Assembly: GCA_027486255.1 (NCBI GenBank)
Contig: JAIXPL010000027.1
Span: 1 to 59,287 of the forward strand
Source of the DNA: Comamonadaceae bacterium
Lineage (GTDB): Bacteria; Pseudomonadota; Gammaproteobacteria; Burkholderiales; Burkholderiaceae_C
Length of the DNA stretch: 59,287 nt
Reading direction: 5' to 3'
The stretch's first letter is position 1, and each line of letters begins with the position of its first letter. This document shows positions 9,800 to 17,943 of this stretch, piece by piece. Both the position numbers and the translations under genes were made by a program. Under the pieces are notes generated by a model. The model ran no database searches, was not told the DNA's origin, and saw only the letters and a list, made by a program, of their open reading frames with translations.

Positions 9800-10639
9800 A
9801 TGAATAAAACCGCCACCCCGTCAGCAGCTCGTCCGCCCATGGCCAAGGCCGACCGCATCGAGGGCATGGCCAAGGGCATGGCGGTGCTCGAGAGCTTTGA
9901 CATGCAGCGCCAGCGGCTCAATGCCACGCTGGCAGCTGAGCGGGCGGGCATCACGCGCGCGGCGGCACGCCGCCACCTGCTCACCCTGGCCCACCTGGGT
10001 TATCTGGAAACCGATGGCAGCTACTACTGGCTGGCGCCCAAGGTCTTGCGCTTTTCAGGCAGTTACCTGGCCACCTCGCGCCTGCCGAGGGCGGTGCAGC
10101 CTACGCTGAACCGCCTGGCGGCGCAGACCCAGGAATCGTTTTCGGTCGCGGTGCTCGATGGCAGCGAGGTGGTCATCATCGGCCGCAGCGGGTTTGAGTG
10201 GCGATCGGCCGGTGAGGCGGGCAGGACGCCCGCGCGCCTGCTGGCCTACGGCCTGCACCTGGGCGCACGCTTGCCCGCCCACGCCACCTCTACCGGCCGC
10301 GTGATGCTGGCAGCGCTCCCCAAGGCCGAGCTCAACCAATGGGTCAAGTCGCGGCTTGTGGCTGGCAGCCTGCCTCGGTTGACTGCACACACCACCACGG
10401 ATGCGCGCCTGTTCAAGGGCAGCTTAGAGCAGGTGCGCAGCCAGGATTTTTGCGTGGCCAGTCAGGAGCATGAGCTGGGTGTGCATGCACTGGCCGTCCC
10501 CCTGCGGGATGGGCAGGGACGCACGGTCGCCGCCTTGAATGTGGTGACTTCTCCGGCCCGGCTGGAGCCGCCGGTGCTGCAGCAGGAATTGCTGCCCCTG
10601 CTCATGGATGCGGCGCGGGAGCTGCGGCAGCTGATCTGA
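9800..10639 (+). CDS. IclR-family transcriptional regulator, PcaR/PcaU/PobR type
   Basis: A 279-residue IclR-family protein. The N-terminal winged helix-turn-helix (about 20-85) has KGMAVLESF, an AGITRAAARRHLLTLAHLGYL recognition unit and YYWLAPKVLRFSGSYL. The effector-binding domain (about 95-275) has the family's SFSVAVLDGSEVVIIGR, GARLPAHATSTGRVMLA and ELGVHALAVPLRD. The RAAARRHLLTL wording is typical of the PcaR/PcaU/PobR subgroup, which responds to 4-hydroxybenzoate or protocatechuate pathway intermediates. Divergence from pobA with a palindrome between supports a role as the pobA activator. Which effector it senses cannot be read from the sequence. Confidence 0.87.
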   Translation: MNKTATPSAARPPMAKADRIEGMAKGMAVLESFDMQRQRLNATLAAERAGITRAAARRHLLTLAHLGYLETDGSYYWLAPKVLRFSGSYLATSRLPRAVQPTLNRLAAQTQESFSVAVLDGSEVVIIGRSGFEWRSAGEAGRTPARLLAYGLHLGARLPAHATSTGRVMLAALPKAELNQWVKSRLVAGSLPRLTAHTTTDARLFKGSLEQVRSQDFCVASQEHELGVHALAVPLRDGQGRTVAALNVVTSPARLEPPVLQQELLPLLMDAARELRQLI

Positions 10640-10657
10640 GCCCTGGGCCGGCGGTCC

Positions 10658-10692
10658 AAAAAAAAGCCGCCCCACCCGAAGGTGGCGGCGGC
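10658..10692 (-). terminator. Rho-independent terminator of the binding-protein gene
   Basis: Read on the reverse strand it is a GC hairpin (GCCGCC..CCACC, loop TTCG, GGTGG..GGCGGC) followed by eight T. It ends the transcript of 10716-11915, 24 bases beyond its stop, and lies just after the convergent IclR-type gene. Confidence 0.85.
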
Positions 10693-10715
10693 ATAACTTC
10701 ATCAGGAATCTGGAA

Positions 10716-11915
10716 TCAGCCCATGCGGCAGCCGGCGCCGGAGTCGGCCAGTGCCTTGGCCGCCACACCCAGCACCTTGTTCTCTTTGTTCTCGACCACG
10801 CGCAGATACATGTCCTGGATCGGGTTGTGCGAGGGGCTCATGGTCCATTTGCCGCGTGGGCTGTCAATGGTGGCACCCTCCATGGCCTTGATCAGTGCCG
10901 GCTTGTTGGCGATGTCGCCCTTGACGGCATTGGCACCCTGGATGAGCAGCAGGCCGCTGTCGTAGCCCTGCACGGCGTAGACGTCAGGCTGCATCTTGAA
11001 GGTCTTGGCGTAGTCCAGGCGGAACTTGTTGTTGCGCGGGGTGTTCAGCGAGTCGCTGTAGTGCAGGGTGGTCATCACGCCCTCGGCGGCAGGGCCTGCG
11101 GCCTCCAGCACGCCCTCGGTGAGGAAACCCGAGCCCCACAGCGGAATGCGGCCCTTCAGGCCCGCAGCAGCGTAGTCGCGGATGAACTTGGCTGCACCAC
11201 CGCCGGCGAAGAAGCAGGCCACGGCATCGGGCTTGAGCGCGGCGATCTCTGTGAGCAGGGCCTGGAACTCCACGTTGGGGAAGGGCAGGTTGAGCTCTTT
11301 GATGATGGTGCCGCCGGCGGCCGTGTAGCTTTCCTTGAAGCCCTCAAAGGCCTCGTCGCCGGCCGCGTACTTCCAGGTGATCCACACGGCCTTATTGAGC
11401 TTGCGCTGCATCATGGGCTGGCCCAAGGCGCGCGTGGGCTGGGAGTTGCTGAAAGAGGTGCGGAACACATTGGGCGCGCACAGCTGGCGCGTGGCGGCAT
11501 GCACGCCGGCGTTGGGGATCAGGTTGATCACGCCGGATTCGCGGGCCACCCTCTGGATGCCCATCTGCACGCCGGAGTGCACGGTGCCGACCAGCACATC
11601 GACCTTGTCGCGCTGCACCAGCTTGTTGGCGTTTTCGATGCCTTTGGACGGCTCGGACTCGTCATCGACCTTGAAGAACTCGACCTCCCGGCCGCCGAGC
11701 TTGCCGCCCTGTTCATTGAGGGCCAGGCGAAAGCCGTTCTCAATGGCCACGCCCAGCTGGGCGAAGGTGCCGGTGTAGGGCAGCATGAAGCCCACGCGCA
11801 CCTTGTTCGATTGGGCACGTACGATTTCGGGCAGCAGTAGGCCGGTAGAAGCAGCGCCGATGGCAGCGGCACTGCGGCTGAGAATCAGTCGGCGGGTGGG
11901 TTGGCGTTGGGTCAT
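10716..11915 (-). CDS. ABC transporter periplasmic substrate-binding protein (LivK/Peripla_BP_6 type)
   Basis: A 399-residue periplasmic binding protein of the branched-chain amino-acid/aromatic class. An Arg-rich start (QPTRRLILSRS) followed by a hydrophobic stretch ending at RAQ looks like a Tat or Sec signal. The mature part opens KVRVGFMLPYTGTFAQLG, with NGFRLALNEQGGKLGGREV and a DALVGTVHSGV-like lobe, all typical of LivK-like proteins. ATG 11915 has TCTGGAG seven bases upstream, so it is preferred to 11972. No permease or ATPase gene is adjacent. Beside pobA it could serve uptake of an aromatic acid, which is an inference from location. Confidence 0.85.
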   Translation of the reverse strand: MTQRQPTRRLILSRSAAAIGAASTGLLLPEIVRAQSNKVRVGFMLPYTGTFAQLGVAIENGFRLALNEQGGKLGGREVEFFKVDDESEPSKGIENANKLVQRDKVDVLVGTVHSGVQMGIQRVARESGVINLIPNAGVHAATRQLCAPNVFRTSFSNSQPTRALGQPMMQRKLNKAVWITWKYAAGDEAFEGFKESYTAAGGTIIKELNLPFPNVEFQALLTEIAALKPDAVACFFAGGGAAKFIRDYAAAGLKGRIPLWGSGFLTEGVLEAAGPAAEGVMTTLHYSDSLNTPRNNKFRLDYAKTFKMQPDVYAVQGYDSGLLLIQGANAVKGDIANKPALIKAMEGATIDSPRGKWTMSPSHNPIQDMYLRVVENKENKVLGVAAKALADSGAGCRMG

Positions 11916-12033
11916 GGTGGGGCTCCAGAAGTGAACTGCAATCGCACAGGATCGCAAAAAATCATGATGCATCCTAGGTCTTCTGCCTGCCCTTCCATCT
12001 AGTGTTTAACCCGGAACGGGGGTGGGTGGGGGC

Positions 12034-12039
12034 TATAAT
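12034..12039 (+). promoter_or_regulatory. -10 element of the tRNA-Pro/tRNA-Arg promoter
   Basis: A perfect TATAAT, ten bases before the first base of tRNA-Pro. No good -35 hexamer is seen at 16-18 bases spacing. The GC-rich bases after it (CGCGTC) resemble a stringent-control discriminator. Confidence 0.65.
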
Positions 12040-12049
12040 CGCGTCTTGT

Positions 12050-12126
<77 letters not shown>

Positions 12127-12143
12127 TACATCCCTTCAAAAAC

Positions 12144-12166
12144 AGCCCGCCGGTCGGGCTTTTTTT
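12144..12166 (+). terminator. Rho-independent terminator after tRNA-Pro
   Basis: AGCCCG-5-CGGGCT followed by a run of T. It lies between tRNA-Pro and tRNA-Arg, so tRNA-Arg may rely on readthrough or on its own promoter. Confidence 0.8.
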
Positions 12167-12202
12167 GCGGCCAGACACCTGCCTGGCTAAGATTCACCGC
12201 AT

Positions 12203-12279
<77 letters not shown>

Positions 12280-12581
12280 GTTTGCTGCCCCGCCTGCGGC
12301 CTTTTCCCCCTTTTTTCCCTTGTTTCTGAGCTCGGTCTGCATCACTGCCGCCTGCTGCGTGGCGGCGCAGCCGTGTCCTACGCCTTCTCAGCTTGGTGAT
12401 AACCCTGATGCAATCTCACCTTGTTATGGCAAAACGCAAAAGCAGTATTGGACGGCGTGCCTTGCCGGTTCTACTGTCCAGTCATAGGCGCTATAACTTG
12501 GCTGTTATCGCCCTGCCGCCCTTGGATTTTTTGCACCCTTTGGCCTGCTGAAGGCCATTACAACTAAGAGGAGACATTGAA
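12280..12581 (+). other. Intergenic region between tRNA-Arg and the Bug receptor gene
   Basis: 302 bases without a supportable gene. The first 50 bases after tRNA-Arg are T/C-rich. The rest holds the promoter box at 12425-12477 and an approximately 95-base leader ending in a GAGGAG ribosome binding site (12570-12575 area) before ATG 12582. Confidence 0.7.
12425..12477 (+). promoter_or_regulatory. Promoter box of the Bug receptor gene, shared with 17944
   Basis: TATGGCA (12425-12431), 14 bases, then TATTGGACGG (12446-12455). The TTGGAC inside it serves as a -35 hexamer with TACTGT (12472-12477) at 18-base spacing as -10. The same blocks with the same 14-base and 18-base spacings recur at 17944-17996. 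This is direct sequence observation; a shared activator is the inference. Confidence 0.65.
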
Positions 12582-13571
12582 ATGGGCTTGAAGAAACACA
12601 TCGACCGCCGGTCCTTCGTCGTGGGCATGTCCGCCGCCCTGGGCGCACCCCTGGCCTTTGCCTCGGACCCCTATCCGACCAAGCCCATCCGCGTGGTCGT
12701 GCCCTTTCCCCCCGGTGCCAATGTTGACGTGGTGGCCCGCATCTTCACGGATAGGCTGTCCAAGGAAATCGGCCAACCCGTGATCGTGGAGAACCGGCCG
12801 GGCGCCGGCGGTGCGCTCGGGTGGGACACGGCCCTGCAGCGTCCTGCCGATGGCTACACCCTGTTCTACGCGGTCCGCTCCATCATGGGCATCACCCCGC
12901 ACGTCTACCCCAAGAGCAAACTGGACCCGGTCAAGGACTTCACCGCCGTCTCCCAGATCTGCACGCTGCCCCATGTGCTGATCGCCACGCCCAACGCACC
13001 GTTTTCCAACATGCGCGAGCTGGTCGAGTTCGCCCGCAAGAACCCGGGCAAGCTGGACTACGCCTCGCTCGGCGTAGGCTCCCACCCGCACCTGGCGGTG
13101 GAGTACTGGGCCCGCCAGCTGGACCTGAAGATCAACCACATCCCCTACACCGGCAACCCGGCCATCGACGTGATGGCGGGCACGGTGCCTCTGTTCCTCG
13201 AAGGCTCGGGCACGGCCGTGCCCCGGGTGGTGTCGGGTGGCGTCAAGGCCATTGCTGTGACGGGGGGCAGCCGCATCGAGCAGCTTCCCAACGTGGCCAC
13301 GGTCAACGAGTTCCGCCCGGGCCTGGATGAGGACGGCATCATCGGCAGCACCTGGCACGGCTTTTTTGCCCGCCGAGGCACGCCGGACAACATCGTCTCG
13401 GCCCTGAACCGCGCCCTGGCCAAGATCGCCAAGGACCGCGACACCGTCAAACGCTTGTCGGAATTCGCCGCTGTGAGCACGGGCACCAGCTCCGACTCGC
13501 TCAATGCCGTTATAGCCAAGGACTTCGAGTTCTTCGGCAACATCGTGCGCAACATGAAGATCGCCATCTGA
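12582..13571 (+). CDS. Bug-family (TctC) tripartite tricarboxylate-type periplasmic receptor
   Basis: A 329-residue extracytoplasmic solute receptor. A twin-arginine-like start (DRRSFVVGMSAALG) leads to a cleavage area near FAS-DPYP. The mature protein shows the Bug pattern YPTKPIRVVVPFPPGANVD, then EIGQPVIVENRPGAGG with the ligand-binding loop, and the second-lobe DVMAGTVPLF. Such receptors are greatly expanded in Comamonadaceae and usually act with unlinked TctAB-like membrane parts; none is in this window. Ligand unknown. GAGGAG precedes the ATG by seven or eight bases. It stands as a single gene closed by a terminator, and its promoter box matches that of the dehydrogenase operon at 18051. 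Confidence 0.93.
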   Translation: MGLKKHIDRRSFVVGMSAALGAPLAFASDPYPTKPIRVVVPFPPGANVDVVARIFTDRLSKEIGQPVIVENRPGAGGALGWDTALQRPADGYTLFYAVRSIMGITPHVYPKSKLDPVKDFTAVSQICTLPHVLIATPNAPFSNMRELVEFARKNPGKLDYASLGVGSHPHLAVEYWARQLDLKINHIPYTGNPAIDVMAGTVPLFLEGSGTAVPRVVSGGVKAIAVTGGSRIEQLPNVATVNEFRPGLDEDGIIGSTWHGFFARRGTPDNIVSALNRALAKIAKDRDTVKRLSEFAAVSTGTSSDSLNAVIAKDFEFFGNIVRNMKIAI

Positions 13572-13590
13572 GTCCCTGCGTCCTCTGAGC

Positions 13591-13625
13591 ACGGGCCGTC
13601 GCATCTCTGCGTCGGCCCGTTTTCT
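13591..13625 (+). terminator. Rho-independent terminator after the Bug receptor gene
   Basis: ACGGGCCG (13591-13598) pairs with CGGCCCGT (13613-13620), with a further GCA/TGC pairing in the loop, then TTTTCTT. It starts 20 bases after the stop codon. Confidence 0.85.
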
Positions 13626-13811
13626 TGGGTCTGAGCCCTGCGACCTTGCTCGGCGTTCAAGACCCTCTTTGTGGTGTCCCCAACTCGGCCCGCAGCATCT
13701 TGGCCGAAGCCCCCTGCAATGAGCCAGGCCGCCGCGTGCCACAACGGGTGGCCCTGCCCGCAGACAAGATGCGCCAGCCCAGCCTGCAGGCCAGCGCCCA
13801 CGCGCTGAGGT

Positions 13812-14750
13812 TTAGTCGGCAAACAACTCGAAGAACAGGCCCCGCAGCCACTGGTTGGCCGCATCGCGGTGAAAACGGGCATGCCAGAAGGCGTGGATGG
13901 CCACGGGTGGTAATTCCACCGGATGCCGCACGCTGAGCAGGCCAAAGGGTTCGGTCATGTGCTGGGCCAGCCGCTCGGGGACCGTGGCGATCATGTCGCT
14001 GCTGTGCAGGATGTGGCCGATGGCCACGAAGTGCGGCACCGACAGACGCACGTTGCGCTGGATGCCCCGCTGCTGCAGCTGCTCGTCCACCTCATGGTGG
14101 CCGGTGCCGGCTGAGACCACCACCACGTGTTCGGCGGCTGAAAAATCCTTGACGCTCATGCGCTTGCCGGCCAGCCGATGGCCCTGCCGCATGAGGCAGA
14201 CGTAGCGCTGCCTGAACAGACCTTGCTGGAAGAAGCCAGCCTGCAGCTCGGGCAGCAGGCCGATGGCCAGGTCCAGCTTGCCCTCGGCCATGGCATCCTT
14301 CAAATTGAGGGCGGTGTTGCGCACGGTGCTCAGGCGCACGCCAGGGGCGATGTCCCGCAGGTGTTCCAGCAGGCGGGGCAGGAAATAGATCTCGCCGATG
14401 TCGGTCATGCCCACCGTGAAGGTGCGCTCGCTGGTGGTGGCATCAAAGGGGCGCCGCTCCTGCAGGGCCGCGCGCATCATGACCAGCGCCTGGCCTACCG
14501 GCTCCCCGAGCTGCTGCGCATAGGGCGTAGGTTCCATGCCGCGCGCGGTGCGCACGAATAGTTCGTCGCCCAGCACTTTGCGCAGCCGCGCCAGTGAATT
14601 GCTCACGGCCGGCTGTGACACGCCCAGCCGGCGCGCCACCAGTGAAACGCGTTTATCCACCAGCAAGTGGTGGAACACCTGCAGCAGGTTCAGGTCCAGG
14701 CGGTCGAGGTCCATGGCAGTGAAATCATTCAAAGTGATGTGAATTATCAA
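13812..14750 (-). CDS. LysR-type regulator (NahR/LinR-like), divergent from the Rieske oxygenase
   Basis: A 312-residue LysR-family protein. The N-terminal helix-turn-helix (about 5-65) reads LDLNLLQVFHHLLVDKRVSLVARRLGVSQPAVSNSL in outline, with the NahR/SyrM-type DELFVRTARGMEPTP. The effector domain opens ERTFTVGMTDIGEIYFLPRLL, again like NahR, LinR and DntR, regulators that sense salicylate or related aromatics. It is divergent from the oxygenase alpha gene with a 103-base gap containing a LysR-like inverted repeat. I infer that it activates the oxygenase operon and represses itself; the effector is not proven. Confidence 0.88.
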   Translation of the reverse strand: MIIHITLNDFTAMDLDRLDLNLLQVFHHLLVDKRVSLVARRLGVSQPAVSNSLARLRKVLGDELFVRTARGMEPTPYAQQLGEPVGQALVMMRAALQERRPFDATTSERTFTVGMTDIGEIYFLPRLLEHLRDIAPGVRLSTVRNTALNLKDAMAEGKLDLAIGLLPELQAGFFQQGLFRQRYVCLMRQGHRLAGKRMSVKDFSAAEHVVVVSAGTGHHEVDEQLQQRGIQRNVRLSVPHFVAIGHILHSSDMIATVPERLAQHMTEPFGLLSVRHPVELPPVAIHAFWHARFHRDAANQWLRGLFFELFAD

Positions 14751-14756
14751 TGACCT

Positions 14757-14789
14757 TCTATTGGATGATAGATTGACCCTGCCTAAGAT
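14757..14789 (+). promoter_or_regulatory. Operator/promoter of the Rieske oxygenase operon
   Basis: A perfect inverted repeat TCTAT-6-ATAGA (14757-14772), which also fits the T-N11-A LysR pattern, overlaps a -35-like TTGGAT (14761-14766). TAAGAT (14784-14789) follows at exactly 17 bases as -10. Overlap of operator and -35 fits an activator or autorepressor site. Confidence 0.6.
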
Positions 14790-14853
14790 CGCAGCCTATC
14801 CAGGTCAAGACGCCGCGGCGACGCACGGCCAGACTAGCCAAGAGGAGACACGC

Positions 14854-16113
14854 ATGCGCTTTCAGAGCGAGACCTTTCCCAGCGATGTGCGCTGGGAAAG
14901 CGAAGGTACCAGCCGGATTCCCTTCAAAACCTACACCGACGACGAGATCTACAAGCTGGAGCTCGAGCGCTTTTTCTACAAGGCGCACTGGTGCTACGTG
15001 GGCCTGGAGGCCGAGGTTCCGAAGGTGGGGGACTTCAAGCGCACGGTGGTGGGCGAGCGCTCCGTGATCATGACGCGCAGCGCCGAAGACGAGATCAGCG
15101 TGGTCGAGAACGTCTGTGCCCACCGCGGCATGCGCTTTTGCCGCGAGCGCCATGGCCAGGTGAAAGACTTTGTCTGCCCTTACCACCAGTGGAGCTACAC
15201 ACTCAAGGGCGACCTGCAGGGCGTGCCTTTCAGGCGTGGTGTCAAGCAAGATGGCAAGGTCAATGGTGGCATGCCCGCCGACTTCGCCACCGCCGACCAC
15301 GGCCTGACCAAGCTCAAGGTGGCACGGCGCGGCGGCGTGGTGTTTGCCTCTTTCGATGAGAACGTCCAGCCCTTCGAGGACTTCCTGGGCCCCGAGATCC
15401 TGGGCTATTTCGACCGCCTCTTCAACGGCCGCCCGCTCAAGATCCTGGGCTACAACCGCCAGCGCATTCCCGGCAACTGGAAGCTGATGCAGGAAAACAT
15501 CAAGGACCCCTACCACCCGGGGCTGCTGCACACCTGGTTTGTCACCTTTGGTCTCTGGCGTGCCGACAACAAGTCGCAATTGGTGATGGACGAGCACTTC
15601 CGCCATGCGGCCATGATTTCTACGCGCGGCACCGCCGGCAAGGCCGATCAGGTGACGCAGGTCTCGAGCTTCAAGGAGAGCATGGAGCTGCATGACCGGC
15701 GCTTCATCGACATCGTGCCCGAGGCCTGGTGGGGCGGGCCGTCGGCGGTGATGACCACTATCTTCCCCAGCGTGATCCTGCAGCAGCAGGTCAACAGCGT
15801 CTCGACCCGCCACATCCAGCCCACGGGCCACGGCTCGTTTGACTTTGTGTGGACGCACTTCGGCTTTGAGGACGACACGCCCGAGATGCAGGAGCGGCGC
15901 CTGCGCCAGGCCAACCTGTTCGGTCCAGCCGGCTTTGTCTCGGCCGACGATGGCGAGGTCATTGAGTTCTCGCAGGAGGCCTTTGAAAGCAAGCCCTTCC
16001 ACCGCACCCTGGCCGAGCTGGGCGGGCGCGGCGTGGAGAACACCGACCACATGGTGACCGAGACGCTGATCCGCGGCATGTACGCCTACTGGCGCAAGGT
16101 GATGGAGTCCTGA
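14854..16113 (+). CDS. Aromatic-ring-hydroxylating Rieske oxygenase, alpha subunit (salicylate 5-hydroxylase NagG-like)
   Basis: Catalytic large subunit (419 residues) of a Rieske non-heme iron oxygenase. The Rieske 2Fe-2S ligands are Cys88-x-His90 and Cys108-x2-His111. The mononuclear iron site is N215-x2-D218-x2-H221-x4-H226, where Asp218 bridges to the neighbouring Rieske centre. Phrases such as WCYVGLEAEVP, GVPFRRGVKQ and RADNKSQ recall NagG, the salicylate 5-hydroxylase large subunit, more than benzoate or anthranilate dioxygenases; this is from memory of the family, not a search. ATG 14854 follows GAGGAG by eight bases; the open frame from 14761 would overlap the promoter. It heads an operon with 16116 and 16625. 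Confidence 0.88.
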   Translation: MRFQSETFPSDVRWESEGTSRIPFKTYTDDEIYKLELERFFYKAHWCYVGLEAEVPKVGDFKRTVVGERSVIMTRSAEDEISVVENVCAHRGMRFCRERHGQVKDFVCPYHQWSYTLKGDLQGVPFRRGVKQDGKVNGGMPADFATADHGLTKLKVARRGGVVFASFDENVQPFEDFLGPEILGYFDRLFNGRPLKILGYNRQRIPGNWKLMQENIKDPYHPGLLHTWFVTFGLWRADNKSQLVMDEHFRHAAMISTRGTAGKADQVTQVSSFKESMELHDRRFIDIVPEAWWGGPSAVMTTIFPSVILQQQVNSVSTRHIQPTGHGSFDFVWTHFGFEDDTPEMQERRLRQANLFGPAGFVSADDGEVIEFSQEAFESKPFHRTLAELGGRGVENTDHMVTETLIRGMYAYWRKVMES

Positions 16114-16115
16114 GC

Positions 16116-16610
16116 ATGACGAGCCCCCTTGCCAACCCACTGAGCTTTGAGCAGTACCTGGCGATCCAGCAGCTGTATGCCGACTACACCAGTGCGGTGG
16201 ATGCCGGCGACTGGGACCGCTGGGTCGAGATGTTCACCGAGGACTGCAGCTACCGCCTGCAGCCGCGCGAGAACCATGAGCGCGGCTTTCCCCTGGCCAC
16301 CATGTTCTTTGAGAGCAAGGGCGCGCTCAAGGACCGCGCCTACGGCATCCAGGAAACCCTGTTCCATGACCCGTACTACCAGCGCCACGTCGTGGGCGCA
16401 CCGCTCATCCGCGCGGCGCAGGGCGGTACTTACGAGTGCGAGGCCAACTACGCTGTTTTCCGCACCAAGCTCTCGCAGCTGAGCACCGTGTACAACGTGG
16501 GCCGCACCCTGGACCGCATCGTCACCACCGAGGCGGGCCTGAAGTTTCAGAGCCGCCTGGTCATCTACGACAGCGAGATGATCCCCAACTCCATCATCTA
16601 CCCCATCTGA
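16116..16610 (+). CDS. Aromatic-ring-hydroxylating oxygenase, beta subunit
   Basis: A 164-residue small subunit of the SnoaL/NTF2-like beta fold found in ring-hydroxylating oxygenases. Typical elements are the opening helix EQYLAIQQLYADYTSAVDAGDWDRWVEMF in outline, CSYRLQPRENHERGFPLA, and the closing strand LKFQSRLVIYDSEMIPNSIIYPI. It builds the alpha3beta3 mushroom with the alpha subunit and is mostly structural. The start follows the alpha stop by two bases, so translation is coupled. Confidence 0.92.
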   Translation: MTSPLANPLSFEQYLAIQQLYADYTSAVDAGDWDRWVEMFTEDCSYRLQPRENHERGFPLATMFFESKGALKDRAYGIQETLFHDPYYQRHVVGAPLIRAAQGGTYECEANYAVFRTKLSQLSTVYNVGRTLDRIVTTEAGLKFQSRLVIYDSEMIPNSIIYPI

Positions 16611-16624
16611 AGGCCTGAATTTTC

Positions 16625-16942
16625 ATGAGCAACGAGCAATGGCATGACGTGATGTCCGCCGACGAGCTGCCCGACAACGATGTGTGGGCCGTGCAGGTGG
16701 AGGGCCGCGACATCGCGGTCTACGGTGTAGACGGCCAGCCCTACGCCAGCGACAACCTTTGCACACACGGCAACGCCCGGCTGTGCGACGGTTTCCTGGA
16801 GGGCCACGAAATCGAGTGCCCCTTGCACCAGGGCAAGTTCGACGTGCGCGACGGGCGGCCCACCTGCGCGCCCGTCACCGAGCCGCTGCGCACCTACCGG
16901 GCCAAGCTCGAGGGCGGGCGCGTCTGGCTGGCCCTGGCCTGA
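16625..16942 (+). CDS. Rieske-type ferredoxin of the oxygenase system
   Basis: A 105-residue soluble Rieske ferredoxin. The cluster ligands are Cys46-x-His48 and Cys65-x2-His68. The remainder fits NagAb/NdoA-type electron carriers ([36 protein letters not shown]). It shuttles electrons from a flavin reductase to the alpha subunit. Third gene of the operon, 14 bases after the beta stop. No ferredoxin reductase gene follows or precedes it within the window, so electrons must come from a reductase encoded elsewhere. Confidence 0.93.
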   Translation: MSNEQWHDVMSADELPDNDVWAVQVEGRDIAVYGVDGQPYASDNLCTHGNARLCDGFLEGHEIECPLHQGKFDVRDGRPTCAPVTEPLRTYRAKLEGGRVWLALA

Positions 16943-16986
16943 GCCGACGGCTTCAGGGCGCATTCACGCGGGAAGACCGAGCCGTC

Positions 16987-17907
16987 TCAGGCCTGGGCCG
17001 GGGCCGTGCCCAGGCTGAAGGTGCCTGTGCTGATCAGGCGGCCGAACTGCTGTTCGACCATGTCCTTGATCATGCCCATAGCCTGGTTGTTCTGCGGCTC
17101 TCGGCGCCAGGCCAGCACCAGCAGGCGGTTGAGCTGCACACCGGTGATCTCGGACATCACGATGTCCGGGTCCGCTCCGGCCTCCTTGAACACCGACACC
17201 GGCATGATGGTCGCCCACTTGCCGCGGATCACCATCTCACGGATGGAGTCCACTGAGTCGATCAGGGCCCGCACCTCCAGTTTCTTGCCCATGGGGCGCA
17301 GTTGCTGCTCCACCAGCCCGTGGTGCAGGCTGGTCATGAGCAGGGGGATGCGTTCGAGCTGGCTGAGGGAGACCGTGGTCCGCATCTTCATGCGTGCATG
17401 CGACACCAGCGCGAAGGGCTCGCCCAGCAGGGGCATCAGGTTGACGGGGCGGTTCGATTCCGGATTGGTCACCACGGCCATGTCGATCAGCCCGCGTTCG
17501 AGCCAGTCCAGCAGGGTGGGGGTGAAGGCCTCGCGTGTCTTGAGCTCAATCTCAGGCAGATTGGCCAGGCTCTGTTCGAAGAGGCCCGGCAGCATGATGC
17601 GCGAGAGGGTGGGGGGCACGCCCAGCACCACAGTGGCGCGGCCCTCGTCGAGCTTGCGCGCCAATTGCTGCCGCACCCGATCGGCCTCTTTGAGGATGCG
17701 CTGGGCTGCTTCATAGAGGGTCACGCCGGCTTGCGTTAGGCGCACGCCCCGGGGCAGGCGCATGAGCAGTTGGACGCCCAGGTCGGCTTCCAGGTCGCGC
17801 AGCTGGCGGGTCAGGGCGGGCTGCGCAATCGGTATGGCGGCTGCGGCGGCGCTAAGGCTGCCGGCGTCGGCAATCGCCACGAAATAGCGGAGGGTGCGGA
17901 GGTTCAT
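16987..17907 (-). CDS. LysR-type regulator (GbpR/Nac-like), divergent from the Ldh-ALDH-cupin operon
   Basis: A 306-residue LysR-family protein with N-terminal helix-turn-helix LRTLRYFVAIADAGSLSAAAAAI and ALTRQLRDLEADLGVQLL, followed by the linker helix and an effector domain (VVLGVPPTLSRIMLPGL, DMAVVTNPE, EPFALVSHA). This wording matches the GbpR/Nac subgroup. Convergent with the ferredoxin gene and divergent from the operon at 18051, with 143 bases between. An inverted repeat AGCGA-4-TCGCT lies at 17952-17965 directly upstream of that operon's -35. I infer it controls that operon and, through a shared box, probably the Bug receptor at 12582. Confidence 0.88.
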   Translation of the reverse strand: MNLRTLRYFVAIADAGSLSAAAAAIPIAQPALTRQLRDLEADLGVQLLMRLPRGVRLTQAGVTLYEAAQRILKEADRVRQQLARKLDEGRATVVLGVPPTLSRIMLPGLFEQSLANLPEIELKTREAFTPTLLDWLERGLIDMAVVTNPESNRPVNLMPLLGEPFALVSHARMKMRTTVSLSQLERIPLLMTSLHHGLVEQQLRPMGKKLEVRALIDSVDSIREMVIRGKWATIMPVSVFKEAGADPDIVMSEITGVQLNRLLVLAWRREPQNNQAMGMIKDMVEQQFGRLISTGTFSLGTAPAQA

Positions 17908-17943
17908 TAAAGCAAGGCAGCAGGCTTAACCATCACGCAATGA

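Noticed and set aside
13625..13936. Short forward frame between the Bug receptor and the LysR gene
   Set aside because: Begins inside a terminator and overlaps the LysR C terminus; no ribosome binding site or family resemblance.
14757..14789. Possible third copy of the TATGGCA-N14-TATTGGACGG box before the Rieske oxygenase
   Set aside because: Only TATTGGA is shared; TATGGCA is not at the right distance, and a different palindrome is present.
16943..16986. GACGGCT...AGCCGTC inverted repeat after the ferredoxin gene as a terminator
   Set aside because: Loop of about 30 bases and no T run on either strand, so weak evidence.
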